DNA from: an uncultured SAR116 cluster alpha proteobacterium | Lineage (GTDB): Bacteria > Pseudomonadota > Alphaproteobacteria > Puniceispirillales > Puniceispirillaceae | Direction of reading: 5' to 3' | Length of the DNA stretch: 64,000 nt | Assembly (NCBI GenBank): GCA_902632595.1 | Contig: CACPDC010000005.1 | Location: 1-64,000 of the forward strand | In this document: piece after piece, positions 47,376 through 55,809 of the stretch | Numbering within the stretch: the first letter of the stretch is position 1 | Layout: each line of letters begins with the position of its first letter | The notes under the pieces: model-generated | Database searches by the model: none | Told to the model about the DNA's origin: nothing | Seen by the model: only the letters and a program-made list of their open reading frames with translations | Position numbers and translations under genes: made by a program

Positions 47376-48923
47376 ATGACACAGTTAGAAAGAGATAAAC
47401 GCACAAAGCGAAGTGGGGGTCGTGCAGCCAGGCGGGTGGCTCGTGAGACTAATCAACAAGAAATACATGCTTATATTACACGTAATATCCCTCCGATTGA
47501 TATCCTGCATGACGAAGCAACTGAATTAATAGAAACCAATGCTGAATTAGTGCTGAGCGATATAGGCATTGAGTTCAGGGATGATCAAGAGGTGTTAAAT
47601 TTACTTCAAGAGGCAGGGTGTGATGTTGACGGTACACGGGTGAGATTCCCAAAAGGGTTAGCTCGCAAACTAGCAAAAAAGGCCCCAAGTCGATTCACTC
47701 AGCATGCAAGAAACCCTTCAAAATCTGTGCTAATTGGTGGAGACAACATTGTGTTTGCCCCCGTTTACGGCCCCCCTTTTATACGTGGTCTCGATGGTCA
47801 AAGAAGGTATGCAGAAATAGAAGATTTCGTAAATATGGTCAAATTAGTTTACATGCTACCAGGGCTACACCATTCGGGAGGCACTCTATGTGAGCCGGTT
47901 GATCTTCCGGTGACGAAGCGTCACTTAGAGATGAATTATGCGCATATCCGTTACTCAGATAAACCCTTTATGGGTTCTGTCACAGCACCATCTAGAGCCG
48001 AAGATACTCTAGAAATGGCTAGGATTTTATTTGGGAATGAATTTGTAAGTAAGAATTGTGTGTTGGTATCTCTTATTAACGCAAATTCTCCAATGACATG
48101 GGATGATACTATGCTTGGCGCTTTAAAGGTGTACGCTCGAGCTGGACAAGCATGTATTATCTCACCATTTATACTAGCGGGTGCAATGTCCCCCGTGTCA
48201 GTTGCCGGCACACTTACTCAGATATTGGCCGAGGCTATGTCAGGGATAGCTTTAACACAAGTCATAAAACCTGGTGCTCCAGTTATATTTGGAAGTTTTG
48301 CTAGCTCAATATCGATGCAAACGGGTGCGCCAACATTTGGCACACCGGAGCCAGCAAAAGTACTATATGGGTGTGCAAAACTCGCTCGAAGACTGGGCGT
48401 GCCATTTAGATCTGGGGGCTCACTCACAGCCGCAAAGTCAGTAGATGCTCAGTCTGCCTACGAATCAGCGCATACTATCATTCCTACTGTTATGGGAGGT
48501 GTTAATTTCGCATTACATTCAGCGGGATGGCTAGAGGGCGGATTAGTTTCGGATTTTGCTAAACTTGTTTTAGATGCAGACCAATTAACGATGATGAATA
48601 GTTTAGTTTCAGGTATAGACGTGTCTGAAAATGGTATGGCTCTAGACGCGTTGAAGCAAGTTGGACCAGGTCAACACTTTCTTGGGTCTGAACATACACA
48701 ATCCAATTTTGAGACAGCATTTTGGCGTTCCTCGATCGCAGATTACACAACTTATGAACAATGGTCTTCTGAGGGTTCACAGGAAGCAGAATTTAGAGCA
48801 AGATCTAGAGCAAAACAAATGCTCGACTCTTATCAAGCGCCAGAAATTGATAAAACAATTGACGATGAATTGCGGGCTTTTATCGACAGGCGAAAGAATA
48901 TATTACCTGACTCCGATTATTAA
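47376..48923 (+). CDS. MttB-family (non-pyrrolysine) methylamine:corrinoid methyltransferase
   Basis: A 515-residue TIM-barrel member of the trimethylamine methyltransferase MttB superfamily. It has no in-frame UAG, so it belongs to the non-pyrrolysine branch (MtgB and relatives), whose characterised members demethylate quaternary amines such as glycine betaine. Segments such as GPPFIRGLDGQRRYAEIEDF and ALHSAGWLEGGLVSDFAKLV fit the family. The N-terminus is basic, with nine Lys/Arg in the first 23 residues. Placement directly after a dimethylglycine dehydrogenase favours glycine betaine as substrate. The corrinoid partner is not adjacent; it lies near 19.5 kb. Confidence 0.9.
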   Translation: MTQLERDKRTKRSGGRAARRVARETNQQEIHAYITRNIPPIDILHDEATELIETNAELVLSDIGIEFRDDQEVLNLLQEAGCDVDGTRVRFPKGLARKLAKKAPSRFTQHARNPSKSVLIGGDNIVFAPVYGPPFIRGLDGQRRYAEIEDFVNMVKLVYMLPGLHHSGGTLCEPVDLPVTKRHLEMNYAHIRYSDKPFMGSVTAPSRAEDTLEMARILFGNEFVSKNCVLVSLINANSPMTWDDTMLGALKVYARAGQACIISPFILAGAMSPVSVAGTLTQILAEAMSGIALTQVIKPGAPVIFGSFASSISMQTGAPTFGTPEPAKVLYGCAKLARRLGVPFRSGGSLTAAKSVDAQSAYESAHTIIPTVMGGVNFALHSAGWLEGGLVSDFAKLVLDADQLTMMNSLVSGIDVSENGMALDALKQVGPGQHFLGSEHTQSNFETAFWRSSIADYTTYEQWSSEGSQEAEFRARSRAKQMLDSYQAPEIDKTIDDELRAFIDRRKNILPDSDY

Positions 48924-48930
48924 AATTAAT

Positions 48931-49548
48931 TCAGATTTTTTTACTTATAAGAATGCCGTATTCTTGACCGGCATCAATGCACCAGTCTAAAACGTATTCT
49001 GCAAAGCTAGTTCTGCAAATACACACAAATTCATTATCTTCTAAACATATTAGGATGACATTAGCCAACGCTAATTCACATTGAGCTGTTCGATTGCTGT
49101 AGAAGTTATTTGGATGTAGATCAATTGGACAACCTTTAGATAAAAGCTCCCGAACTTTTATACCGGAGAGCCTAATAGCGCAAAAAGCATCTGACACATT
49201 TACAACGGATATATGTTCTAACAAATGGCTTGACCTTAATATTTGTTCTAGTTGGCTTTCGCTTCCAGGCTCAGCTAGAAGCAAATATTCATCAGGTCCA
49301 AGACTAACCGCAAAACGTCCGGCTTTATTGCTCATATAGTTTGGCTCTGCCGGAAGATTGCATTGTATTAGCTTGCTCACTTCATCCCTATTAATAGAGT
49401 CGCATCGAATATTTAACTTACCTAAATGGGGGATTTCAGATAACTCAATTTGAGGCGCAGTTAAAAATTCTGGTTTTTTCAATATTGGCAGTTTTTTGTC
49501 AGTAAAAGCAGCACAACCAAATGCAATATGGGGTGTATTTTCATCCAT
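48931..49548 (-). CDS. soxG: sarcosine oxidase subunit gamma
   Basis: A 205-residue protein of the SoxG type, the small folate-domain-like subunit of heterotetrameric sarcosine oxidase. Segments ELSEIPHLGKLNIRCD, FAVSLGPDEYLLLAEPG and VNVSDAFCAIRLSGIKVRELLSKGCPIDL match the family, as does TSFAEYVLDW. ATG 49548 overlaps the soxA stop by eight bases; a longer frame to 49590 is less likely. It is the last gene of the sox operon and ends seven bases from the mttB-like stop. Confidence 0.92.
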   Translation of the reverse strand: MDENTPHIAFGCAAFTDKKLPILKKPEFLTAPQIELSEIPHLGKLNIRCDSINRDEVSKLIQCNLPAEPNYMSNKAGRFAVSLGPDEYLLLAEPGSESQLEQILRSSHLLEHISVVNVSDAFCAIRLSGIKVRELLSKGCPIDLHPNNFYSNRTAQCELALANVILICLEDNEFVCICRTSFAEYVLDWCIDAGQEYGILISKKI

Positions 49549-52500
49549 GCAATCTATCTCCTTTTTTGTCGAAGAATATAGGATCAACAATCTTGGCTTT
49601 TATAGGTTGTTCTCCATTTAACATAGGTATATATACAATTTGACCTTTTCGGTTAAAGCCGCCTTTTAGTAACGCCATTGCTATTGAATGTTTTAGGTTA
49701 GGCGAATAATAGGAGGAGGATACATGCCCCAGCATCTCCATGGGTGTGTCCTGATTTGGATTTAAAACTGCGTGTGCTCCTTCAGGAATAACTTTTTGAG
49801 GGTCTGTAGTAAGTAATCCCACTAGTTGCTTTCTTTGTGGCTCATTCATTGATTCGCGTTCTAAAGCACGTTTTCCAATAAAATCTGATTTTTTCTTAGA
49901 GACTATCCAATCCATGCCCAAATCATAGGGTGTGACGGTACCGTCGGTTTCTTGGCCTACAATGATAAACCCTTTTTCTGCTCTTAAAACGTGCATTGCT
50001 TCAGTGCCATAAGCGGTCAAATTGTACTCTTTTCCTACTTGCATTAAATGGGACCATAAAGCAAGCCCATACCTTGCCGGAACATTAATTTCAAATGCCA
50101 TTTCACCAGTAAAGGATATTCTGAAAATACGGGATGGGATTCCAGCAATAAAGGTGTTTTTCATCGTCATAAATGGAAAATCATCTGTAATGTTCTGATC
50201 TTCACTCATGCAAGCTTCAAGGATTGCGCTTGAGTTAGGTCCGGAAATTGAGGCAACAGACCATTGCTCAGTTACGGAAGTTAGATAGACTTTTAAATCC
50301 TGCCATTCTGTTTGCAGAAGTTCTTCAAGCCACGCAAGCACAGCTGCGGCACCACCTGTAGTGGTTGTCATAAAAAAATGATCTTCAGCTAAACGGGTAG
50401 TGACTCCATCGTCAAAAACCATCCCATCTTCTTTTAACATCAGGCCGTATCTGGCTTTACCTATTGGCAAATTAGCGAAGTTATTTGTATAAACTCTGTT
50501 TAGGAATTCACCCGCATCAGGGCCTTTCACTTCAATTTTTCCTAGTGTTGATGCATCGATAAGACCTGCATAATGTCTTGTTGCATAAACTTCTCGATTC
50601 ACAGCTTGATGAAACTCCTCTCCTTCCTGTGGATAGTACCAAGCACGTATCCATTGCCCAACATTCTCAAATTTTGCTCCCTTAGATTGATGCCAGCCAT
50701 GCATTCTAGTTTTTCGCAAAGGATCAAATAAGCTGCCAATGTTTCGGCCTGCAATTAATCCAAGACTTGTCGGCGTATAGGGAGGACGGAAAGTAGTTAT
50801 TCCCGTCTGAGCAACTGATTTATTTAGACTCTCTGCTAAAATGCCAATTGCATTTATATTAGAGGTTTTGCCTTGATCCGTTGCCATACCGGTTGTGGTG
50901 TAGCGTTTCAGATGTTCAACAGAATGATAACCCTCTCTTACCGCGAGCTTTATGTCTGCGGCAGTTGAGTCATTTTGAAAATCTACAAACGCAGTTTTTT
51001 CAGATAGATGTGGTTGGCCCGAATTTATTAACCACGCGGGTGTTGGTGCCCAATTCTGTTTGCTATCATCTGATTTAGGACCATTTATTGTCTCTTCAGT
51101 CTTGCTAATCTTATAATGTTTTGCAATTTTGCTGATTATTATGCTTGTCGTTTTTGTCGCTTCATTTAAGACTTTAGTGAGCTGAAAAGTACCATTAGCA
51201 GAGCCCACCGACACCCATTGAACAGAGCTATTATTTGGTCGGTAACATAAGGTTCTATCATCCCATATTAGTTTACCTTTTCTTTGTGAATGCAAATGAA
51301 CAACTGGGTTAAGACCACCAGATACTGCTAAAAGATTACAATCCATATGAGAAATATCTGATATTGGTGCTTGTATTTCACAGTCGTACGCAGCGATATC
51401 AACTGACGCGATATGGCGCGTTCCGTGGGCGGTTATAACGGCATGACCTGTTTTTATCTCAATTCCTAATTTACGTATAGTTGTAATTATCTGTGACTTT
51501 GGATTTTTTCTCAGATCTATAATGCATCTTATAAATCCACCAGCTTCATAAATGGCAAGTGCCGTAAAATAAGCATCATCATTATTAGTAAAAACAATTA
51601 TTCTAGTGCCGGGAAGTACTTCATGTCTTTTTATATAGCTTCTAATTGCAGATGACAGCATGATACCAGGCAAGTCATTTCCCGAAAAAACAAGAGGACG
51701 CTCTATGGCACCCGTTGCCATTATAACTTTTTCTGCTCTTATTTTCCAAAGTCGCTGTTTGGGTAGATGAGCAGGTTGGTTAGCTAAATGTTCTGTAACC
51801 CGTTCTGCCATTATTGTAAAATTATCATCCATGGCCGCAAAAACAGTTGTTCTATTTAAACAGGTAACATTTGGCGCTGATTGGAGTTTTTTGACCGTAT
51901 CATGAACCCAATTTATTGCAGGTCTCTCGTCTATATTAAAATTATTATCTGTGAGTAGCCAACCACCAAATTTATGTTGCTCATCAGCTATAATTACTCT
52001 GATACCTGTTTGAGCAGCTATAACAGCTGCTTGTAGACCAGCTGCACCTCCGCCAACTACAAGAAGTTCGCAATGGGCATATTTGTGTTCATATCTGTTT
52101 TGTTCTAGATGTCTTTTAGATATTTTACCAAGGCCAGCAGCTCTTCGAATGAATTTTTCATAAACCATCCAAAAAGTAGATGGCCACATAAAGGTTTTGT
52201 AATAGAAGCCGGCAGGAAAAAAACGCGAAAACAAATTATTTACAGATAACAGGTCAAATTTGAGGTTTGGAAACCTGTTTTGGGATTCGGCAATTAGACC
52301 ATCATATATTTCTATTTGTGTTGCTCTCAAATTAGGCTCAGCTGTGGCTCCTTTAATTACCCTAATAAGCGCATTAGGCTCTTCACTGCCACTTCCAAAT
52401 ATGCCGCGCGGACGATGATATTTGAAGGACCTACCTATTAGATGTACTCCATGAGCAAGTAATGCAGATGCAAGAGTATCCCCCTCAAAACCTATATACT

Positions 52501-52591
52501 CTTTTCCGTCAAATCTGAAATGAACTGATTTTTGCTTATCTGTTACAGTTGCATTATTTGTTCCCAATCTGTGACTTTGCGTATGCCTCAT
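49541..52591 (-). CDS. soxA: sarcosine oxidase subunit alpha
   Basis: A 1016-residue subunit with an N-terminal ferredoxin-like fold (about residues 20-100), an NAD-binding flavoprotein domain (LLVVGGGAAGLQAAVIAAQTG), a middle part, and a C-terminal GcvT-like THF domain (about residues 610-1000). Sarcosine oxidase oxidises sarcosine to glycine, giving methylene-THF and hydrogen peroxide. Length and domain order are canonical. It overlaps soxD at its start (ATGA) and soxG at its stop. Confidence 0.97.
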   Translation of the reverse strand: MRHTQSHRLGTNNATVTDKQKSVHFRFDGKEYIGFEGDTLASALLAHGVHLIGRSFKYHRPRGIFGSGSEEPNALIRVIKGATAEPNLRATQIEIYDGLIAESQNRFPNLKFDLLSVNNLFSRFFPAGFYYKTFMWPSTFWMVYEKFIRRAAGLGKISKRHLEQNRYEHKYAHCELLVVGGGAAGLQAAVIAAQTGIRVIIADEQHKFGGWLLTDNNFNIDERPAINWVHDTVKKLQSAPNVTCLNRTTVFAAMDDNFTIMAERVTEHLANQPAHLPKQRLWKIRAEKVIMATGAIERPLVFSGNDLPGIMLSSAIRSYIKRHEVLPGTRIIVFTNNDDAYFTALAIYEAGGFIRCIIDLRKNPKSQIITTIRKLGIEIKTGHAVITAHGTRHIASVDIAAYDCEIQAPISDISHMDCNLLAVSGGLNPVVHLHSQRKGKLIWDDRTLCYRPNNSSVQWVSVGSANGTFQLTKVLNEATKTTSIIISKIAKHYKISKTEETINGPKSDDSKQNWAPTPAWLINSGQPHLSEKTAFVDFQNDSTAADIKLAVREGYHSVEHLKRYTTTGMATDQGKTSNINAIGILAESLNKSVAQTGITTFRPPYTPTSLGLIAGRNIGSLFDPLRKTRMHGWHQSKGAKFENVGQWIRAWYYPQEGEEFHQAVNREVYATRHYAGLIDASTLGKIEVKGPDAGEFLNRVYTNNFANLPIGKARYGLMLKEDGMVFDDGVTTRLAEDHFFMTTTTGGAAAVLAWLEELLQTEWQDLKVYLTSVTEQWSVASISGPNSSAILEACMSEDQNITDDFPFMTMKNTFIAGIPSRIFRISFTGEMAFEINVPARYGLALWSHLMQVGKEYNLTAYGTEAMHVLRAEKGFIIVGQETDGTVTPYDLGMDWIVSKKKSDFIGKRALERESMNEPQRKQLVGLLTTDPQKVIPEGAHAVLNPNQDTPMEMLGHVSSSYYSPNLKHSIAMALLKGGFNRKGQIVYIPMLNGEQPIKAKIVDPIFFDKKGDRLHG

Positions 52592-52953
52592 TTTGGTGTC
52601 CTTTTAAGATATTTGCTTGCTACCTCAGCTTTACTTTTTCGTCTCCAATTAACTTGATATGCTTTTTTTCCGATAGTTGTTTTTGGAGTTTTACCCGCAG
52701 GATAAATTTCGTATATTTGATGAGTAACCGTGTCTCTTGCCACATTAAACCAGCGACGGCATCCACTTGTGTGACACCAACGCTCTAAAAAAACGCCTTT
52801 TGGATTTTCTCTCATAAATAAATATTCGGAAAAAGTTGAATCAGTTAATTTATCGCTTACTGCCGCTGATGGTCGTGCGATATGAGCTTCTCCACCGCAG
52901 CTAAATTCAGACTCATTTCTGTAGCCACAAAAAGGACATTTGATTCTTAACAC
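52588..52953 (-). CDS. soxD: sarcosine oxidase subunit delta
   Basis: A 121-residue zinc-binding small subunit. The N-terminal CPFCGYRNESEF and the conserved GVFLERWCHTSGCRRWFNVARDTVTHQI region hold the Cys/His ligands typical of SoxD. It stabilises the heterotetramer. The C-terminal 25 residues are basic. It is placed between soxB and soxA, overlapping soxA by four bases. Confidence 0.96.
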   Translation of the reverse strand: MLRIKCPFCGYRNESEFSCGGEAHIARPSAAVSDKLTDSTFSEYLFMRENPKGVFLERWCHTSGCRRWFNVARDTVTHQIYEIYPAGKTPKTTIGKKAYQVNWRRKSKAEVASKYLKRTPK

Positions 52954-53007
52954 TTAACGCATCCTTTCTGGTCAATATGTCATAATACGTGAACATCGGA
53001 GTAAAAC

Positions 53008-54306
53008 TTAATGTGCAACACCAGCAGCTCCATGTTCGTCAATTAAATAGCCTGTTTCAAAACGTTTAAGACTATAGGGTAGCGCAATAGTATTTGGTCT
53101 GTCATTTGCTATCAAATCTGCAAAAACATGACCTGACCCCGGGGTAGCTTTAAAACCACCAGTGCCCCAACCGCAATTGAAATAAAGCCCTTTTATTTCG
53201 GTTTTTGAAATAATTGGTGAAGCGTCAGGGCAAGTATCCACAATGCCTCCCCACTGCCTTAACATCCGCAATTGAGATAAAAAAGGAAATAAATCAACTG
53301 CGGCCGCGACCATATGTTCAGGTACTGGCCAAGAGCCAGTTTGTGCGTAGGAGTTATATTTATCAACGCCTGCGCCAAGTACCATCTCACCTTTGTCTGA
53401 TTGGCTTATATACATATGGACGGCATTTGACATAATAACCGTATCTAAAACAGGTTTTATAGGTTCTGACACAATTGCCTGCAACGGTCTGCTGGCAATT
53501 GGAAGTCTTATATTTGCCATATCTGCAAGAACACTTGAGTGGCCAGCAACGACACAGCCAACCTTTCGTGTTTTAATGTCTCCTTTTGTTGTTTCAATAC
53601 CTGTTATTTTGTTTCCATTGCGTCGTAAACCAGTAACTTCACAATTTTGAATAATATCAACACCAAGGTCATCTGCGGCTCTCGCATATCCCCAAGCTAC
53701 AGCATCATGGCGAGCCGTACCTGCACGCTTCTGAAGAAAACCACCCAGCACCGGGTAACGGATATTTGGATCAATATTTATCATTGGCACTAGCTTTTTA
53801 ATTGCTGCGGGTGATAATATGTCAGAATCAATTCCGTTCAGTCTAATGGCATGTACTCTGCGGGACATTTCTTTCAGTTCATGTTCCGAGTGGCTTAAAG
53901 TAAGAACTCCACGCTGGCTAAACATCACATTGAAATTTAAATCTTGTGACAAACCTTCCCATAATTTTAAGGCATGTTCGTAAATCGCGGCTGATTCGTC
54001 CCACATATAATTAGAGCGAATTATCGTAGTATTTCTGCCAGTGTTTCCGCCTCCAAGCCATCCCTTTTCTATTACAGCGATATTGGTTATGCCATAAATA
54101 TTGGCTAGATAATATGCTGTAGCAAGCCCATGGCCACCACCTCCAATTATCACAGCGTCATAGGTAGTTTTTGGTTCTGCATGACGCCAAGCTTGTTGCC
54201 ATTCTTGATGATAATTACCTGCATGTTTGGCAAGAGAAAAGATAGAATAGCGTTTTGATCTTCTTGCAAACGCCTTACTTCCTCTATCTAAGTCTGATTT
54301 AGCCAT
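53008..54306 (-). CDS. soxB: sarcosine oxidase subunit beta
   Basis: A 432-residue FAD/FMN subunit with the dinucleotide motif [18 protein letters not shown] near residue 52 and the segment [19 protein letters not shown]. His200 in [14 protein letters not shown] is the likely covalent FMN site, known as His172/173 in characterised enzymes; the shift reflects an N-terminal extension here. It is the first gene of the soxB-D-A-G operon; a 307-base leader separates it from the divergent small membrane gene. Confidence 0.96.
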   Translation of the reverse strand: MAKSDLDRGSKAFARRSKRYSIFSLAKHAGNYHQEWQQAWRHAEPKTTYDAVIIGGGGHGLATAYYLANIYGITNIAVIEKGWLGGGNTGRNTTIIRSNYMWDESAAIYEHALKLWEGLSQDLNFNVMFSQRGVLTLSHSEHELKEMSRRVHAIRLNGIDSDILSPAAIKKLVPMINIDPNIRYPVLGGFLQKRAGTARHDAVAWGYARAADDLGVDIIQNCEVTGLRRNGNKITGIETTKGDIKTRKVGCVVAGHSSVLADMANIRLPIASRPLQAIVSEPIKPVLDTVIMSNAVHMYISQSDKGEMVLGAGVDKYNSYAQTGSWPVPEHMVAAAVDLFPFLSQLRMLRQWGGIVDTCPDASPIISKTEIKGLYFNCGWGTGGFKATPGSGHVFADLIANDRPNTIALPYSLKRFETGYLIDEHGAAGVAH

Positions 54307-54613
54307 TTAATAGCTGCTCCTTTTTAATATGAATTTTGACAGTTTCTCACCCTATACGCATTATGAGGCAATATCTCTATGACATAACCTTAGAAGTGAT
54401 TATTAAGAAATTCATTTATTAACTTTATTTAGCGTGCCACCAGGTAAAAAAAATTTGTGCCTACACCGTTTTCGAATTAACCATCTTTGACATGGAGTTA
54501 AATTTATGCCCTGTAATGGCGGATGCTTGACCTTCATTAAATTTTCTACAATTGTTAAGCAATAATACGTTAAAAATTTGATGTTGTTATCTTTATTTGG
54601 TTTTGAGGGAAAA
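54307..54613. other. divergent intergenic region, soxB / small membrane protein
   Basis: This 307-base gap must hold the sox operon promoter (minus) and a plus-strand promoter. It contains an imperfect dyad, TTAACCAT (54477-54484) against ATG-GA-GTTAA (54492-54501), with a 7-base loop. A possible regulator site for sox is inferred only. No tRNA or small-RNA structure was seen. Confidence 0.25.
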
Positions 54614-54859
54614 ATGAAACAGTGTATATTATTATTGTGTTTTTCAATGGTTGGGTGTGTCGCTGTTTTTTCTGGCTTTTATGTATGGAAAATGCTTGGG
54701 CCTGTTGAGTTATCCATTCACGGATGGCTTGCAATTTTCGCTGGCGTAATAGGTTCTTTTCTACTTGCAGGGGGTCTAATGGCACTCAGTTTTTATTCAG
54801 CAAGATCAGGTCATGATGCAAAAGTGGCCGAGCATGATCCATTCCAATCTTCAAGGTAA
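54614..54859 (+). CDS. small two-helix membrane protein
   Basis: An 81-residue protein with two hydrophobic helices (about residues 3-22 and 33-55), a short loop and a polar C-terminus ending AEHDPFQSSR. It resembles small alphaproteobacterial inner-membrane proteins of unknown function. The start at 54614 is chosen because a GAGGG element precedes it; the frame is open back to 54578. A lipobox-like MVGC at residues 10-13 is possible but weak. It precedes the SOS-type imuA operon without evident relation. Confidence 0.6.
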   Translation: MKQCILLLCFSMVGCVAVFSGFYVWKMLGPVELSIHGWLAIFAGVIGSFLLAGGLMALSFYSARSGHDAKVAEHDPFQSSR

Positions 54860-54923
54860 TTTCTAAAATATTATTAAATTGTTTGATTGACTTAATTTAC
54901 CGAATCATTCAAAAATGTAAAAA

Positions 54924-54938
54924 GAACAAAACAAGAAC
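54924..54938. promoter_or_regulatory. LexA (SOS) box upstream of imuA
   Basis: GAAC at 54924-54927 and GAAC at 54935-54938 with a 7-base spacer form the reverse-strand version of the alphaproteobacterial LexA operator GTTC-N7-GTTC. It ends 18 bases before the imuA ATG, a position where repressor binding would block transcription. ImuA-ImuB-DnaE2 cassettes are established SOS regulon members in alphaproteobacteria, so the location supports the call. Confidence 0.8.
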
Positions 54939-54956
54939 AAAAATAGAGTTTTTTAA

Positions 54957-55775
54957 ATGAATAAACAGCAAAGGTTTGAAGTATTAAAAGATGAGATATG
55001 GCAAAATTATTTCTTCACACGTAATTGTCAGAAAACCATTAGTTTAGACGTGCCAGATATTGACGATTGTTTAGATGGCGGAATAAAAATAGGTAAGGTT
55101 CATCTTATCACGGGTTCTGGCTATTCAGGAGCTGTTCGTGGGTTTATACTAGCAATTTTACGCAAAGTTATGTGTGAAAAACCATCTGGCTACGTTGTGT
55201 GGTGTACTAATCTAAATAGTTATTATGGGGTACTATATGGTGCTGGATTAGCTGCTATAGGGATTGATCCAGCACGGCTTATTCTGGTTGATGAGTCACA
55301 CCCATTACGCGGTATTGCTGCGATGGAAGAGGCATTGAACGCAGCTAGAAAAAATGGAGAAGCATCTATTGAAATAGCCGCTGTAATAGGAGATTATGCA
55401 CAGTTATCTAAAAGCCCAGACTTATGGCACAAAACAGCTAGGCGTTTGCAACTTGCGGCAGAGCAGGGGAATGCCCTAGCCCTTATGACCGGTATAACAG
55501 CAAAGATAATCCCAGCAGTTGGTTTTGAGACGTACTGGCAAATATCAACAGCTGTCACGCAAATATCATCGGAACAGGTTGTACCACAATTAGATAATCA
55601 TCTTTACGATAGCGCATTGTGGCATGTTAAATTATCTCGTACGCGTTCTGGACGTCAGTGGATAGGAAATCTTAATTGGCAATTTTCAACAGGTAGATTA
55701 TCTTGTAGCCCAGCTGTTAGACTAAAAACTAGTTATCAGGTGTGCCCGCACCAATTCGTATCACATGTTGCATAA
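54957..55775 (+). CDS. imuA: mutasome protein ImuA
   Basis: A 272-residue RecA/SulA-like protein of the ImuA family, first gene of the damage-inducible mutasome. The RecA-fold core is visible around DIDDCLDGGIKIGKVHLITGSGYSGA, where the P-loop is degenerate as usual for ImuA. The C-terminal part (LWHVKLSRTRSGRQWIGNLNWQFSTGRLS) is also typical. It supports ImuB and DnaE2 in error-prone translesion synthesis. It is 34 bases ahead of imuB. Confidence 0.9.
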   Translation: MNKQQRFEVLKDEIWQNYFFTRNCQKTISLDVPDIDDCLDGGIKIGKVHLITGSGYSGAVRGFILAILRKVMCEKPSGYVVWCTNLNSYYGVLYGAGLAAIGIDPARLILVDESHPLRGIAAMEEALNAARKNGEASIEIAAVIGDYAQLSKSPDLWHKTARRLQLAAEQGNALALMTGITAKIIPAVGFETYWQISTAVTQISSEQVVPQLDNHLYDSALWHVKLSRTRSGRQWIGNLNWQFSTGRLSCSPAVRLKTSYQVCPHQFVSHVA

Positions 55776-55809
55776 TGGCAGCCATTCATAGAACGGTACT
55801 TATTATATT

